From Macrococcoides epidermidis (GTDB lineage: Bacteria; Bacillota; Bacilli; Staphylococcales; Staphylococcaceae), in the NCBI RefSeq assembly GCF_042659445.1, contig NZ_JBHSSR010000001.1: a DNA stretch of 64,000 bases. One strand, written 5' to 3'. A model generated the notes under the pieces. That model saw nothing but the letters and a program-made list of their open reading frames with translations. It ran no database searches and was not told where the DNA came from. Made by a program: the position numbers and the translations under genes. Shown here in pieces: positions 1 to 8,257 of the stretch. Numbering within the stretch: position 1 is the stretch's first letter; every line of letters begins with the position of its first letter.

Positions 1-696
1 CAGGAAGGTAAGCGATCAGATACAATGATACTAGCAACGGTTAATCCATCTAAACAGCTTACGACAATTATAAGTATACCAAGAGATACGAAAGCAGATA
101 TTGTCGGGCATGGTACTAAAGAAAAAATAAATCACGCTTATGCTTATGGTGGCCCTAAAATGGCGATAGATTCAATTGAAAAATACTTCAATATGCCAAT
201 TGATTATTATGCAACTGTCGATATGGATGATTTTGTATTTATCATCGATAATATCGGAGGGATAGATGTAACAAGTCCACATACCTTCAAATTTGCTGAG
301 TATGACTTTAAGGCCGGCAAGCAATATCACCTAAATGGAAAAGATGCATTAGCTTTTGCACGTAGCCGAAAAGAAGCGGGTGCAATGGGAGACGAAGGTC
401 GTCAATTACGTCAACAGGTCATTGTAAAAGCTGTGACTGATAAACTACTCAGCATAGAGTCCGTACCCAAATTCAATCAAATATTAAAGACGATTTCTGC
501 TAGTGTTACAACAAATATAGCCTTTCAGGACATCAATAAATTAAGAAGACATTATCCCCCTGCTATCGGTACAATTAAGAAGTTGCAATTAAACGGTGAA
601 AATAAAATTGATTCAGATGGTCTATGGTACTTCATCCCTAACGAAGCTTCTAAAGAAGATGTCAAACAGCAGATGAAAGATAATCTCGGGATTTAA
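1..696 (+). CDS. LCP (LytR-CpsA-Psr) family cell-wall ligase, 5' partial
   Basis: LCP proteins are membrane-anchored, extracytoplasmic enzymes that transfer undecaprenyl-linked glycopolymers such as wall teichoic acid to peptidoglycan. The reading frame is open from the first base of the window, so the N-terminus, including the membrane anchor, lies outside. The visible 231 residues begin inside the catalytic domain. They show the family signatures RSDTMILATVNP, SIPRDT, an NHAYAYGG segment and a late FARSRKE arginine motif that contacts the polyprenyl pyrophosphate. An internal ATG at 25 is not the true start. The gene ends in a strong terminator. Which of the several staphylococcal LCP paralogues this is (for example MsrR) cannot be decided from the fragment. 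Confidence 0.9.
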   Translation, partial: QEGKRSDTMILATVNPSKQLTTIISIPRDTKADIVGHGTKEKINHAYAYGGPKMAIDSIEKYFNMPIDYYATVDMDDFVFIIDNIGGIDVTSPHTFKFAEYDFKAGKQYHLNGKDALAFARSRKEAGAMGDEGRQLRQQVIVKAVTDKLLSIESVPKFNQILKTISASVTTNIAFQDINKLRRHYPPAIGTIKKLQLNGENKIDSDGLWYFIPNEASKEDVKQQMKDNLGI

Positions 697-709
697 TCTT
701 CAAAAATGT

Positions 710-744
710 GTAAAGCAATGATCACACTGCTTTACTATTTTTTT
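710..744 (+). terminator. intrinsic terminator after LCP gene
   Basis: An 8-bp stem (GTAAAGCA pairing with TGCTTTAC) closes a 10-nt loop and is followed by a run of seven T. It sits directly behind the LCP stop codon. Confidence 0.85.
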
Positions 745-763
745 GACAAAAAGGAGTAAAGAT

Positions 764-1618
764 ATGAATAAAACAGTGCTTATTGATATTTTATATACAG
801 TAATAGGTTCAATCATCGTTGGTATTAGCTATAATTTATTTTTACTACCTGGTCAGATTGCAGCTGGTGGTATTTCGGGTCTGAGTACCATTTTAAATAA
901 AATGATAGGATCAGATCCTGCAATGATTCAATTTCTATTTAATATCCCTATATTCATTATCGGTTGGTTTACATTAGGAAAATCATTCAGTTTAAAAACT
1001 GTTATCGCAACATTTATTGTACCACTCACAATATTTTTAACATCTAGCCTCGTCGAAAAAGGAACAACTGATGCATTATTAGCATCACTTTATGGTGGCA
1101 TTGTGCTAGGTATTGGTCTAGGGCTCGTTTATCGTGGTAATGGTTCCACTGGTGGTACTGCTACGCTTGCTCAAATCGTAAAAAAATATACTGGTTTATC
1201 AAGTGGGTTCTGTCAATTAATCGTAGATGCATTTGTAGTAATTCTTAGTGCATTCGTATTTAATTTTGAACTTGCATTATATGCACTAATCTCAATATAT
1301 GTTACAAGTAAAGTCATTGATATCGTACAATTACATGCTGGAGATAATAAACTTGTATTTATCATTACAACTAAAGAACAGGAAATCATTAAACTCATAC
1401 ATGAGCATGTTGAACGTGGTGTTACAAGCGTTAATGCATTCGGTGGATATAATCGAGAAGGAAAAAGTTTATTATTTTCTGTGATGGAACAAAAAGAAGC
1501 GATTTATTTCAAGCAGATTATTACACGCGAAGAACCGGATTCATTTGTCATCTTCATCAATACATCTGAAATAATTGGCAGAGGCTTTTCTAAGGCAAAA
1601 ATTTATCGTAGTAAGTAA
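764..1618 (+). CDS. YitT family membrane protein
   Basis: This is a 284-residue integral membrane protein of the YitT family. The N-terminal two thirds carry about five hydrophobic segments (DUF161) with the Gly-rich family motifs AAGGISGLS and GNGSTGGTATLAQ. The last ~85 residues form a soluble DUF2179 domain containing NAFGGYNREGKSLLFSV and ending near EIIGRGF. The function is unknown; transport has been suggested for the family. I chose the ATG at 764 because AAGGAG lies 7 nt upstream; an in-frame TTG at 743 has no ribosome binding site. The next gene starts 11 nt after the stop, so the two are probably cotranscribed. Confidence 0.85.
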   Translation: MNKTVLIDILYTVIGSIIVGISYNLFLLPGQIAAGGISGLSTILNKMIGSDPAMIQFLFNIPIFIIGWFTLGKSFSLKTVIATFIVPLTIFLTSSLVEKGTTDALLASLYGGIVLGIGLGLVYRGNGSTGGTATLAQIVKKYTGLSSGFCQLIVDAFVVILSAFVFNFELALYALISIYVTSKVIDIVQLHAGDNKLVFIITTKEQEIIKLIHEHVERGVTSVNAFGGYNREGKSLLFSVMEQKEAIYFKQIITREEPDSFVIFINTSEIIGRGFSKAKIYRSK

Positions 1619-1629
1619 GGAGGAATTTT

Positions 1630-2694
1630 ATGATTGAAGCAATTATCTTTAATGCTGCTGTCACTGTTAGTGGAATCTATTTATTTCATAGATTTCAATT
1701 TTTTGAAGAGAAAGAAATCGTTTTTTCAAAAAATTATATTACATTACTGATGACACTTATTTCATTTTTACTAATGACTTATCCCATTACATATCATACG
1801 ATAGCGTTTCATCTGGCTTTTATTCCACTTTTATTTCTTGGCCGCTATACTAATTTTTTCTATACAATATTTAGTGCCATTATCTTAGTCCTTGCAGAAA
1901 TTTATATTTTTAATGAACCGCCAGTCGAAACATTCGATCTATTGATTATCGCAACACTTGCTAGTATGATTGGTCCCTTTATTAAACAAAGTGATTTTAA
2001 TGCAGTTCAGTGGTTAACTTTAATGAGTATTCTTATCACAGGTATATACAATTTTTATAACCATTCCTTTAATGGTTTAGAAATAATTCTGCTCGCTATT
2101 TCCAGCTTTATTTTATCTGTAACGTCAAGTATGATGTTCGTAGATATATGGCGCATATACAAAGTGATACAACGCTATGAAAAAGAAGATGAAATCGATC
2201 ATCTAACTGGCCTAGGAAATGTTCGTGAGTTTGATCGTTATCTCAATATCGTGAGTAAAAATGCATCGGAAACGAAACATTCATTATCTTTACTATTAAT
2301 AGATATTGATGATTTTAAAGAGGTCAATGATCGTTTTGGACATGATGCAGGAGATGCTGTATTAAAACAAATGGCACAAGTTGTAAAAAATTATGTGCCG
2401 ACAGATTCCAAAACATTCAGAAATGCCGGTGAAGAATTTAGTGTCATCTTTACGAATCACTCACTTGATGATACTGTAAAAATAGCTGAAAGTATTCGAC
2501 TCGGCGTAATGAACGCAACATTTCATCTCCCAAACAAAGAAGTGATTAACTTATCTGTAACAATTGGTATAGGTTATATTACGAATGAAGAGGTCAAGAC
2601 GCACCGTAAAATATTTAAAGAAGCAGATGAAATGTTACATGCTGCAAAGCATCAAGGACAAAATACTGTAATGTTTAATCCCATCATAAAATAA
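1630..2694 (+). CDS. gdpS: GGDEF-domain membrane protein (GdpS-like)
   Basis: This 354-residue protein has an N-terminal membrane region of about five or six hydrophobic helices (residues ~1-180) and a C-terminal GGDEF domain (DHLTGLGN, then LLIDIDDFKEVND). Length and architecture match staphylococcal GdpS, the only conserved GGDEF protein of that genus. GdpS has been reported to act on gene expression and biofilm independently of c-di-GMP synthesis. The signature motif here reads AGEEF rather than GGEEF. Active cyclases with an A at this position exist elsewhere, so activity cannot be excluded. A strong AAGGAGG site precedes the ATG. It is probably cotranscribed with the YitT gene and ends in a terminator. 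Confidence 0.85.
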   Translation: MIEAIIFNAAVTVSGIYLFHRFQFFEEKEIVFSKNYITLLMTLISFLLMTYPITYHTIAFHLAFIPLLFLGRYTNFFYTIFSAIILVLAEIYIFNEPPVETFDLLIIATLASMIGPFIKQSDFNAVQWLTLMSILITGIYNFYNHSFNGLEIILLAISSFILSVTSSMMFVDIWRIYKVIQRYEKEDEIDHLTGLGNVREFDRYLNIVSKNASETKHSLSLLLIDIDDFKEVNDRFGHDAGDAVLKQMAQVVKNYVPTDSKTFRNAGEEFSVIFTNHSLDDTVKIAESIRLGVMNATFHLPNKEVINLSVTIGIGYITNEEVKTHRKIFKEADEMLHAAKHQGQNTVMFNPIIK

Positions 2695-2722
2695 CAGGAA
2701 GTATACTTTCTGTTATTTTTTT
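2690..2722 (+). terminator. intrinsic terminator after gdpS-like gene
   Basis: The inverted repeat AATAACAG / CTGTTATT is followed by a T tract, overlapping the stop codon of the GGDEF gene. Confidence 0.8.
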
Positions 2723-2737
2723 ATTAAGGAGGTCTAT

Positions 2738-3495
2738 ATGGTTTCTATTCAGTTATATGATGAAAAAAAGTAAAAGATGTTGCAATGCTTGCCGGTAAAA
2801 TATTATTGGAGTCTGGTGCTGAAACCTACCGAGTTGAAGATACAATGACCCGTATTGCCTCACACTATGGTTTACACAATACACATAGTTTCGTAACGCC
2901 CACAGCAATTATATTTTCACTCAATGAAAAAAGTTCTACGCGATTATATCGTATTTCCAGTCGTACCACCGATCTCGAAAAAATCTCAGAAGTTAATGAT
3001 ATTTCCCGTGCGATTACGAGTGGAAAAGTGACGTTAGAAGCCGCGAAACTTGCATTAGATGAATTGGAAAAAGCAAATTTGCAATATCCATTTTGGTTAA
3101 AAGTATTATCGAGTGCGCTTGTCTGTGCATTATTCCTTTTAATGTTCAAAGGTCAACCTGCAGATATTGTACCCGCTTTTATTGCTGGAGCGATTGGGTA
3201 TTTTGTCTGTGATTATTTTAGTAAAATATATAAAATCCAGTTTTTCGCAGAATATGCCGGTGCGATGGCCATCGCACTTTTCGGATTATTCTTTGTAAAT
3301 TATATATATAAAGGGGAATTTGATAAGATTATTATTTCAGCAGTGATGCCCCTTGTACCAGGGGTACCGATAACAAATGCTATACGTGATATGATGGCGG
3401 GTCAATTAATAGCTGGTATTTCTAAAGGGGTAGAAGCTGCCTTAACCGCATTTGCCATCGGTGCAGGTGTTGCCACAGTTCTTATAATATTCTAG
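2738..3495 (+). pseudogene. threonine/serine exporter N-terminal component (ThrE/YjjP type), frameshifted
   Basis: A strong AAGGAGG site (2727-2733) serves the ATG at 2738, but translation stops after 11 codons at TAA 2771-2773. The -1 frame then continues without interruption to 3495 and encodes the rest of a ThrE-like protein: the cytoplasmic ESGAETYRVEDTM motif, then about five membrane helices with MPLVPGVPITNAIRDMM. Joining the frames gives 252 residues, the usual size. The shift point is A AAA AAG TAA at 2764-2773. This is either a lost A in a poly-A run, a sequencing error, or a programmed -1 frameshift, since the heptamer is the canonical bacterial slippery site. The downstream partner gene is intact, which argues that the system still works. 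The internal ATG at 2785 has no ribosome binding site. Confidence 0.8.
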
Positions 3496-3507
3496 GAGGA
3501 TTAATCG

Positions 3508-3993
3508 ATGACGTTATTATTTCAAACAATCATTAGTTTCTTTGCATCTGTATTTTTTGCAATCGTATTTAATGCTCCGCGTAAACTACTGATGGCATGT
3601 GGATTTGTCGGTGCAATTGGCTGGATGGTATTTACGATTGCAGAATCTACAAAACTTACTCTTGCTGTCGGTGTATTTTTAGGATCCCTATCGCTCAGTT
3701 TATGTGCACATCTTTTTGCGAGATATTATAAACGTCCTGTAATTATCTTTAACGTTGCAGGTATTATTCCACTCGTACCAGGAGGCGTTGCCTATGATGC
3801 AACAAAGAATCTTATTATTTCGGACTTTAGTGAAGCATTAGCGAAAGGTATGGAAGCCACACTTGCATCTGGTGCAATTGCATTCGGATTATTAATCGCA
3901 GAAATATTGTTCCAGACATTTCTTAAAGGTTATTCCCGTTTTAAATATAATAAACATCGCAGAAAGAAAGGTCAAAAACCAATCAAACTATAA
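3508..3993 (+). CDS. threonine/serine exporter C-terminal component (DUF3815)
   Basis: This is a 161-residue, four- to five-helix membrane protein matching the second half of ThrE-type threonine/serine exporters; in many Firmicutes the exporter is split into two genes. It carries the family motif NVAGIIPLVPGGVAYDA, which mirrors the MPLVPGVPITNA motif in the upstream partner. The tail is strongly basic. AGGAGG lies 7 nt before the ATG and the gap to the upstream gene is 12 nt, so the two form one operon. The substrate is inferred from the family only. Confidence 0.85.
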   Translation: MTLLFQTIISFFASVFFAIVFNAPRKLLMACGFVGAIGWMVFTIAESTKLTLAVGVFLGSLSLSLCAHLFARYYKRPVIIFNVAGIIPLVPGGVAYDATKNLIISDFSEALAKGMEATLASGAIAFGLLIAEILFQTFLKGYSRFKYNKHRRKKGQKPIKL

Positions 3994-4052
3994 ATCGCAT
4001 TTATTTTTAGTTTTCTATTTTCAAGAAAATTAAAAATAAGTGTGATTTTTTT
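3993..4052 (+). terminator. long-stem intrinsic terminator
   Basis: An inverted repeat of about 23 bp with a few mismatches (AATCGCATTTATTT... against ...AAATAAGTGTGATT) is followed by seven T. It closes the exporter operon just before the pepT promoter. Confidence 0.85.
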
Positions 4053-4079
4053 GACATTTAAGATTAAAATAATTATATT
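4051..4079 (+). promoter_or_regulatory. sigma-A promoter of pepT
   Basis: TTGACA (4051-4056) and TATATT (4074-4079) are separated by 17 bp. The -35 box abuts the T tract of the preceding terminator. pepT starts 30 nt downstream of the -10 box. Confidence 0.7.
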
Positions 4080-4108
4080 AACTTATATTCACAACAGGAG
4101 GATTACAA

Positions 4109-5332
4109 ATGAAAGATAAATTAATTGAACGATTAACACGCTATGTAACAATTGATACGCAATCGAATGCAGCAAGCACCACTACCCCATCAACAGAAAA
4201 ACAATGGGATTTACTTAACTTGTTACAAAATGAAATCGAATCTTTAGGTCTTGAAACTGATATCGATGAATATGGTTATTTATTTGCTACACTACCAGCA
4301 AATACAGACAAAGAAGTACCGACTATCGGGTTACTTGCACACGTTGATACTGCTACTGATTTCACAGGGACGAATGTGTCTCCACAAATTATCGACAACT
4401 TTAATGGAGAAGATATTACCTTAAAGAGTGGTTTAGTCATTGAAAAAGCAAAGTTCCCTGAACTAGAAATTTATACAGGTCATACATTGATGACAACTGA
4501 CGGAACAACACTTTTAGGTGCTGATAATAAAGCCGGAATTACTGAAATCATGACAGCAATTGAATACTTAATCAATCATCCAGAAATCAAGCACGGAAAA
4601 ATTCGTTTCGGTTTCACTCCTGATGAAGAAATTGGTCGCGGACCGCACAAATTTGATGTTGAACGTTTTGGTGCACAATTTGCATATACTATTGACGGTG
4701 GACGTCGTGGTGAATTGCAATATGAAAGCTTTAACGCTGCAGGTGTTGAAGTTGAATTTAATGGTGTTAACGTGCATCCAGGAAGTGCGAAAGACAAAAT
4801 GGTTAACGCATTAAACTTAGCTGTGCGTTTCCAAAGTACATTACCTGAGCAGGAGCGTCCAGAGCATACAGAAGGATATGAAGGATTCTATCACTTAATG
4901 GATATGAACGGTAACGTCGAACATGCGAAACTTTCATACATTATCCGTGATCATGACCGAGAAAAGTTTGAAGCACGTAAAGCAACTATGGAAGAGATTA
5001 TTAAATCATTCCAAACTGAATATGGTAATGATGCAGCGAGCATTTCAATTAAAGATCAATACTTCAATATGGGCGAGAAAATCACACCTCATAAAGCGCT
5101 AATCGATGTACCGTTAGAAGTTATGAAATCATTAAATATCGAACCAATTGTTGAACCGATACGAGGGGGTACAGATGGTAGTCAGTTATCATTTATGGGG
5201 TTACCTACTCCAAATATCTTTACAGGGGCTGAAAACTTCCATGGACCATATGAATACGTATCAATCGATGATATGGAAAAATCAGTGATGACGATTGTTG
5301 GTATATTAGCTAAATTTGAAGAAATCGCATAA
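4109..5332 (+). CDS. pepT: peptidase T (tripeptide aminopeptidase)
   Basis: PepT is a cytoplasmic two-zinc M20B peptidase that removes the N-terminal residue of tripeptides. The 407-residue length is typical. Metal-binding and catalytic motifs are all present in order: LLAHVDTA (His ligand and catalytic Asp), LLGADNKAGI (bridging Asp), TPDEEIGRG (catalytic and ligand Glu), the AYTIDGG segment and a late NFHGPYEY His ligand. AGGAGG precedes the ATG by 7 nt. The gene has its own promoter and a shared bidirectional terminator. With the two POT peptide transporters at 15-18 kb it would feed peptide-derived amino acids to the cell (inference). Confidence 0.97.
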   Translation: MKDKLIERLTRYVTIDTQSNAASTTTPSTEKQWDLLNLLQNEIESLGLETDIDEYGYLFATLPANTDKEVPTIGLLAHVDTATDFTGTNVSPQIIDNFNGEDITLKSGLVIEKAKFPELEIYTGHTLMTTDGTTLLGADNKAGITEIMTAIEYLINHPEIKHGKIRFGFTPDEEIGRGPHKFDVERFGAQFAYTIDGGRRGELQYESFNAAGVEVEFNGVNVHPGSAKDKMVNALNLAVRFQSTLPEQERPEHTEGYEGFYHLMDMNGNVEHAKLSYIIRDHDREKFEARKATMEEIIKSFQTEYGNDAASISIKDQYFNMGEKITPHKALIDVPLEVMKSLNIEPIVEPIRGGTDGSQLSFMGLPTPNIFTGAENFHGPYEYVSIDDMEKSVMTIVGILAKFEEIA

Positions 5333-5340
5333 ATCATATA

Positions 5341-5385
5341 AAAAGGGAAGAGGGCTAAGACTTATGTCTCACCCTCTTCCCTTTT
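5341..5385. terminator. bidirectional terminator between pepT and glycerate kinase
   Basis: A 14-bp perfect stem (AAAAGGGAAGAGGG / CCCTCTTCCCTTTT) lies between two converging genes and has T-rich flanks on both strands. Confidence 0.85.
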
Positions 5386-5394
5386 AATAAATAA

Positions 5395-6477
5395 TTATTG
5401 TTTTCTTGTAGCCATCACAATTTGCTTTGCAGTATTCTGTAATTGAATACCGATTTGAATATCTTCAGTATCCGAGCTTACTTCAGGATAAATATTAAGC
5501 TCAATCGCTTCTTTATCATTACTCATTTGCTTATATTGTTTTCCACCCATTAAATATATGTTTATCTTATCAGGATTCTGCAGCTTATTAATTTCACTAA
5601 CGACTAGTGAACCCGTCGTTTCATTCATACTTCCACCACCATATATCACCATATCTGCTTCGTTTATCAAACTGCCGATGTGTGTACGCATAAAAATTAG
5701 TTCAGCAGATGTTTTCGTCTTAGCATTGAATAGCTGTTCAAACACAGCGCGAAGGCCACCACCATCGCCACCATAAATTGAAGCATTTAAATCAATACCA
5801 AATTTCTTAAATTGCTCTGAAATATACCAAATACTATTATCTATAGTCTGTTTCGTTTCAAAATCAAACTCACTATTCGCAATATGACTTTCTTTACCAT
5901 ATATCTTATACTGGTGGTCACTCACTACTGTAAATGAAACTTCTTTTAAACGATCATCCATATCACCCAACTCAATATGTCTAATTTCTTTTAGATCACT
6001 CTGTTTAAGTGGACCATCTATTAATATGTAATCTCGATTATAGAATTTTGCACCGAATGCATTGAGCATCCCAAGACCTGCATCAAAAGTGGTGATGCCA
6101 CCAATTGATATGATAAATGATTTTACCCCCATATCTAACCCTTGTGTAATCAATTGGCCAAGACCATAACTCGAAGCTGCTAATGGATTTTTACTGCTTA
6201 AAATCGTCTTTCCATCAATGAGCATAGTGTCCTGTTCTAAAATAGCCACTTCTACTTCAATCGGCATTAATAAATCACTGCTGACATTTCGTTTAATTTT
6301 ACGACCTTTTTCCCATACTAATAAAGCGTCTATCATATTTTTATCGCTCTCAAATAACGGGACCATTACGATATTTGCAGTATTATCAACTGCTTTAATA
6401 CCATCAAAAACATATTGATTCGCGTGATGAGAGAATAAAATATCAAAAAATGAATCCATAGCAACTAATATCTTCAT
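5395..6477 (-). CDS. glycerate kinase family protein (GlxK/GarK type)
   Basis: This 360-residue cytoplasmic kinase belongs to the GlxK family, which phosphorylates D-glycerate. Family signatures are the N-terminal KILVAMDSFFDI, the glycine-rich SIGGITTFDAGLGML and AFGAKF stretch, YGGDGGGLRAVFEQLF and the C-terminal ALYGGGS-like VIYGGGSMNE. The N-terminal motif departs from the usual ApDSFKgs (here AMDSFFDI), so it is a divergent member and the substrate is less certain. The ATG at 6477 is preferred because GGAGGA lies just upstream; the in-frame TTG at 6489 overlaps that site. A perfect 10-bp dyad sits upstream of the ribosome binding site. Confidence 0.8.
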   Translation of the reverse strand: MKILVAMDSFFDILFSHHANQYVFDGIKAVDNTANIVMVPLFESDKNMIDALLVWEKGRKIKRNVSSDLLMPIEVEVAILEQDTMLIDGKTILSSKNPLAASSYGLGQLITQGLDMGVKSFIISIGGITTFDAGLGMLNAFGAKFYNRDYILIDGPLKQSDLKEIRHIELGDMDDRLKEVSFTVVSDHQYKIYGKESHIANSEFDFETKQTIDNSIWYISEQFKKFGIDLNASIYGGDGGGLRAVFEQLFNAKTKTSAELIFMRTHIGSLINEADMVIYGGGSMNETTGSLVVSEINKLQNPDKINIYLMGGKQYKQMSNDKEAIELNIYPEVSSDTEDIQIGIQLQNTAKQIVMATRKQ

Positions 6478-6496
6478 CTTTTCCTCCAAAATAAAT

Positions 6497-6519
6497 AACT
6501 AATAGTAGCACTATTAGTT
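6497..6519. promoter_or_regulatory. perfect 10-bp dyad upstream of glycerate kinase gene
   Basis: AACTAATAGT and ACTATTAGTT form a perfect inverted repeat with a 3-bp spacer, 20 bp ahead of the kinase start. It could be a repressor operator, or a hairpin ending the upstream bacilliredoxin transcript; the following bases are only moderately T-rich. Confidence 0.4.
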
Positions 6520-6553
6520 AATATAATTATTATTTATTTCTGAATCTTCTTCA

Positions 6554-6874
6554 CTATTCTTCTGCTTTAGAAAGATTTGCAATTGTTATATTTTTATGAC
6601 TGTCATGCCACATAACTTCTCCATTATTAAAGTAAAATGCTTGAGGTGATTCATGTTTGATGTTTGTCTTCGCTTCAATATAATTGGATAAATCACGTGC
6701 ATCCTGAACGATTAAATAATATGCGTTAATATCGCGTTCATAAGCAAAATTATCAAATTGATCATATGCACTCGCAGATATTGGGCATGTGTTTGAATGC
6801 TTCAGAAAAAATACCTTACTATTCGATTCAAGCATCTCTTCAAACTGTTCAATCGTATTCAATTTTATAATCAT
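6554..6874 (-). CDS. ytxJ: monothiol bacilliredoxin YtxJ/BrxC
   Basis: This 106-residue thioredoxin-fold protein belongs to the YtxJ (DUF2847) family, the monothiol bacilliredoxins that de-bacillithiolate proteins in bacilli and staphylococci. The active-site motif FFLKHSNTCPIS, with the single TCPI cysteine, is present, as is the SPQAFYF stretch carrying the cis-Pro loop. It is cytoplasmic. It is encoded alone or with the downstream kinase gene on the same strand, 76 nt away. Confidence 0.9.
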   Translation of the reverse strand: MIIKLNTIEQFEEMLESNSKVFFLKHSNTCPISASAYDQFDNFAYERDINAYYLIVQDARDLSNYIEAKTNIKHESPQAFYFNNGEVMWHDSHKNITIANLSKAEE

Positions 6875-7016
6875 GATTTCACCCCATAATTGTGCTTTCG
6901 ATTTTTAAAATATATCATGGTAAGATTATTTTTGCAATGTATTATTTAATATTACCCCTATCTCAAATAATTACACATTGGTATAATGACTTTAACAAAT
7001 ATTTGGAGGTTACACG

Positions 7017-7229
7017 ATGAACAACAATAAATTCCCTCTTAAACGCTGGACCTTTATCGATACATTAAATACTTGCGTTTTAATTTATGTGTTACTCTTT
7101 TTTAAGGATATTAATAAAAATCCTACGCTTACTATCGTTATATTTATTGCAATAGCAATATGGATATTAACCGTGATTGCAAAGAATATCATTATTTCTA
7201 AGCATGATAAAAATGAAACACTCAAATAA
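7017..7229 (+). CDS. small two-helix membrane protein, unknown
   Basis: This 70-residue protein has two hydrophobic helices (about residues 17-31 and 38-56) with positively charged ends. I recognise no family. GGAGG lies 7 nt before the ATG and the gene is followed at once by a strong terminator, so it looks like a real, singly transcribed gene. Confidence 0.65.
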   Translation: MNNNKFPLKRWTFIDTLNTCVLIYVLLFFKDINKNPTLTIVIFIAIAIWILTVIAKNIIISKHDKNETLK

Positions 7230-7262
7230 AAGTATAAAAGGCAGTTGCCTTTTATACTTTTA
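7227..7262. terminator. bidirectional terminator
   Basis: A near-perfect 16-bp stem (AAAAGTATAAAAGGCA / TGCCTTTTATACTTTT) with a 2-nt centre lies between converging genes and overlaps both stop codons. Confidence 0.85.
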
Positions 7263-8153
7263 TTGTTTTGCTTCTAAACTATTTAAAGCATCATAATACT
7301 TTTCATCAATCGACTTAATATATTTCGTATTTTCTAAAATATTTTGAATCGGTAATTTTTGAAGTTCACTTTCTGTCTTCATGGCAACTTTTCGTTCTTT
7401 ATAATAATTAATTAAACTGTAATATGTTTCAATTGTAGCTTTGCGCATCCCGATTACATTTTTAGATTTCAGTTTCGTTTGATTCAATTTATTGACGCTT
7501 GATTTTAGTAATGGAATTAACGTTTCATCAATATACACTTGTTTCTCGTTCACACTTCCACTTGATGTTAAATAGGCTACTTTTTCTTTTAAAATATCGC
7601 TATTGTCATTTAATAATTTAGTTAATGTATCAAAATCTTCGGACTCATTACTATTGCTTTCTGCTTTTTTTGCATACTTTTCATTTAAAGCTTTATTTTT
7701 TTCAAATACTTTCGTATATTCTAAAATTTTTTCATTGGATAATATTGACTGATTAAATAGCTTCATATATCGATCAAGTTCAGAAATGAATTGTTTCTTT
7801 TTATTTAAGTTTCTCACGTATATACTATGAACATCTTTAACTTCTTTCGTATCAGGATTAACGGCCATAACTTTTTTCTCATAAGCTTTAAGTTGTGGTT
7901 TTATTTTTTCATTGATATCTAATTCAATCTTTTTTAACTTTTTCTTTTTCTCTTCTGTAACTTCTGAGCCTAGTAATTGGTCGGCTTTATCCAATCCTAA
8001 ACCATCGATTTGTTGAACAAGTTTCTTTTCTTCAGATTGTACATCTTTCATTTGAGCTTTATAATCATTAATATCAGACTTTACTTTATTACCGCAACCT
8101 GCAATAACTGTACTTATAAATAATATTAATACAATAGAATATAATTTTTTCAT
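7260..8153 (-). CDS. YkyA-like putative cell-wall-binding lipoprotein
   Basis: This 297-residue secreted lipoprotein has a signal peptide with lipobox VIAGC, where the Cys is about residue 20. The remainder is Lys/Glu-rich and strongly predicted helical or coiled coil (KSDINDYKAQMKDVQSEEKK and similar runs). Length and composition fit the YkyA (PF10368) family, described as putative cell-wall-binding lipoproteins of unknown role. The ATG at 8153 is chosen because it starts the signal peptide MKKLYSIVLILFIS and is preceded by GAGGAGAGC; the open frame extends upstream without purpose. Confidence 0.75.
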   Translation of the reverse strand: MKKLYSIVLILFISTVIAGCGNKVKSDINDYKAQMKDVQSEEKKLVQQIDGLGLDKADQLLGSEVTEEKKKKLKKIELDINEKIKPQLKAYEKKVMAVNPDTKEVKDVHSIYVRNLNKKKQFISELDRYMKLFNQSILSNEKILEYTKVFEKNKALNEKYAKKAESNSNESEDFDTLTKLLNDNSDILKEKVAYLTSSGSVNEKQVYIDETLIPLLKSSVNKLNQTKLKSKNVIGMRKATIETYYSLINYYKERKVAMKTESELQKLPIQNILENTKYIKSIDEKYYDALNSLEAKQ

Positions 8154-8257
8154 ATATGCTCTCCTCAATATCAATATTATACCTAATTTAGCCGAGAAAT
8201 AAAACCTACATTCATTAATCAAAGGGCTATAGTTACTTATGAAAGGAAAAATGGTAC

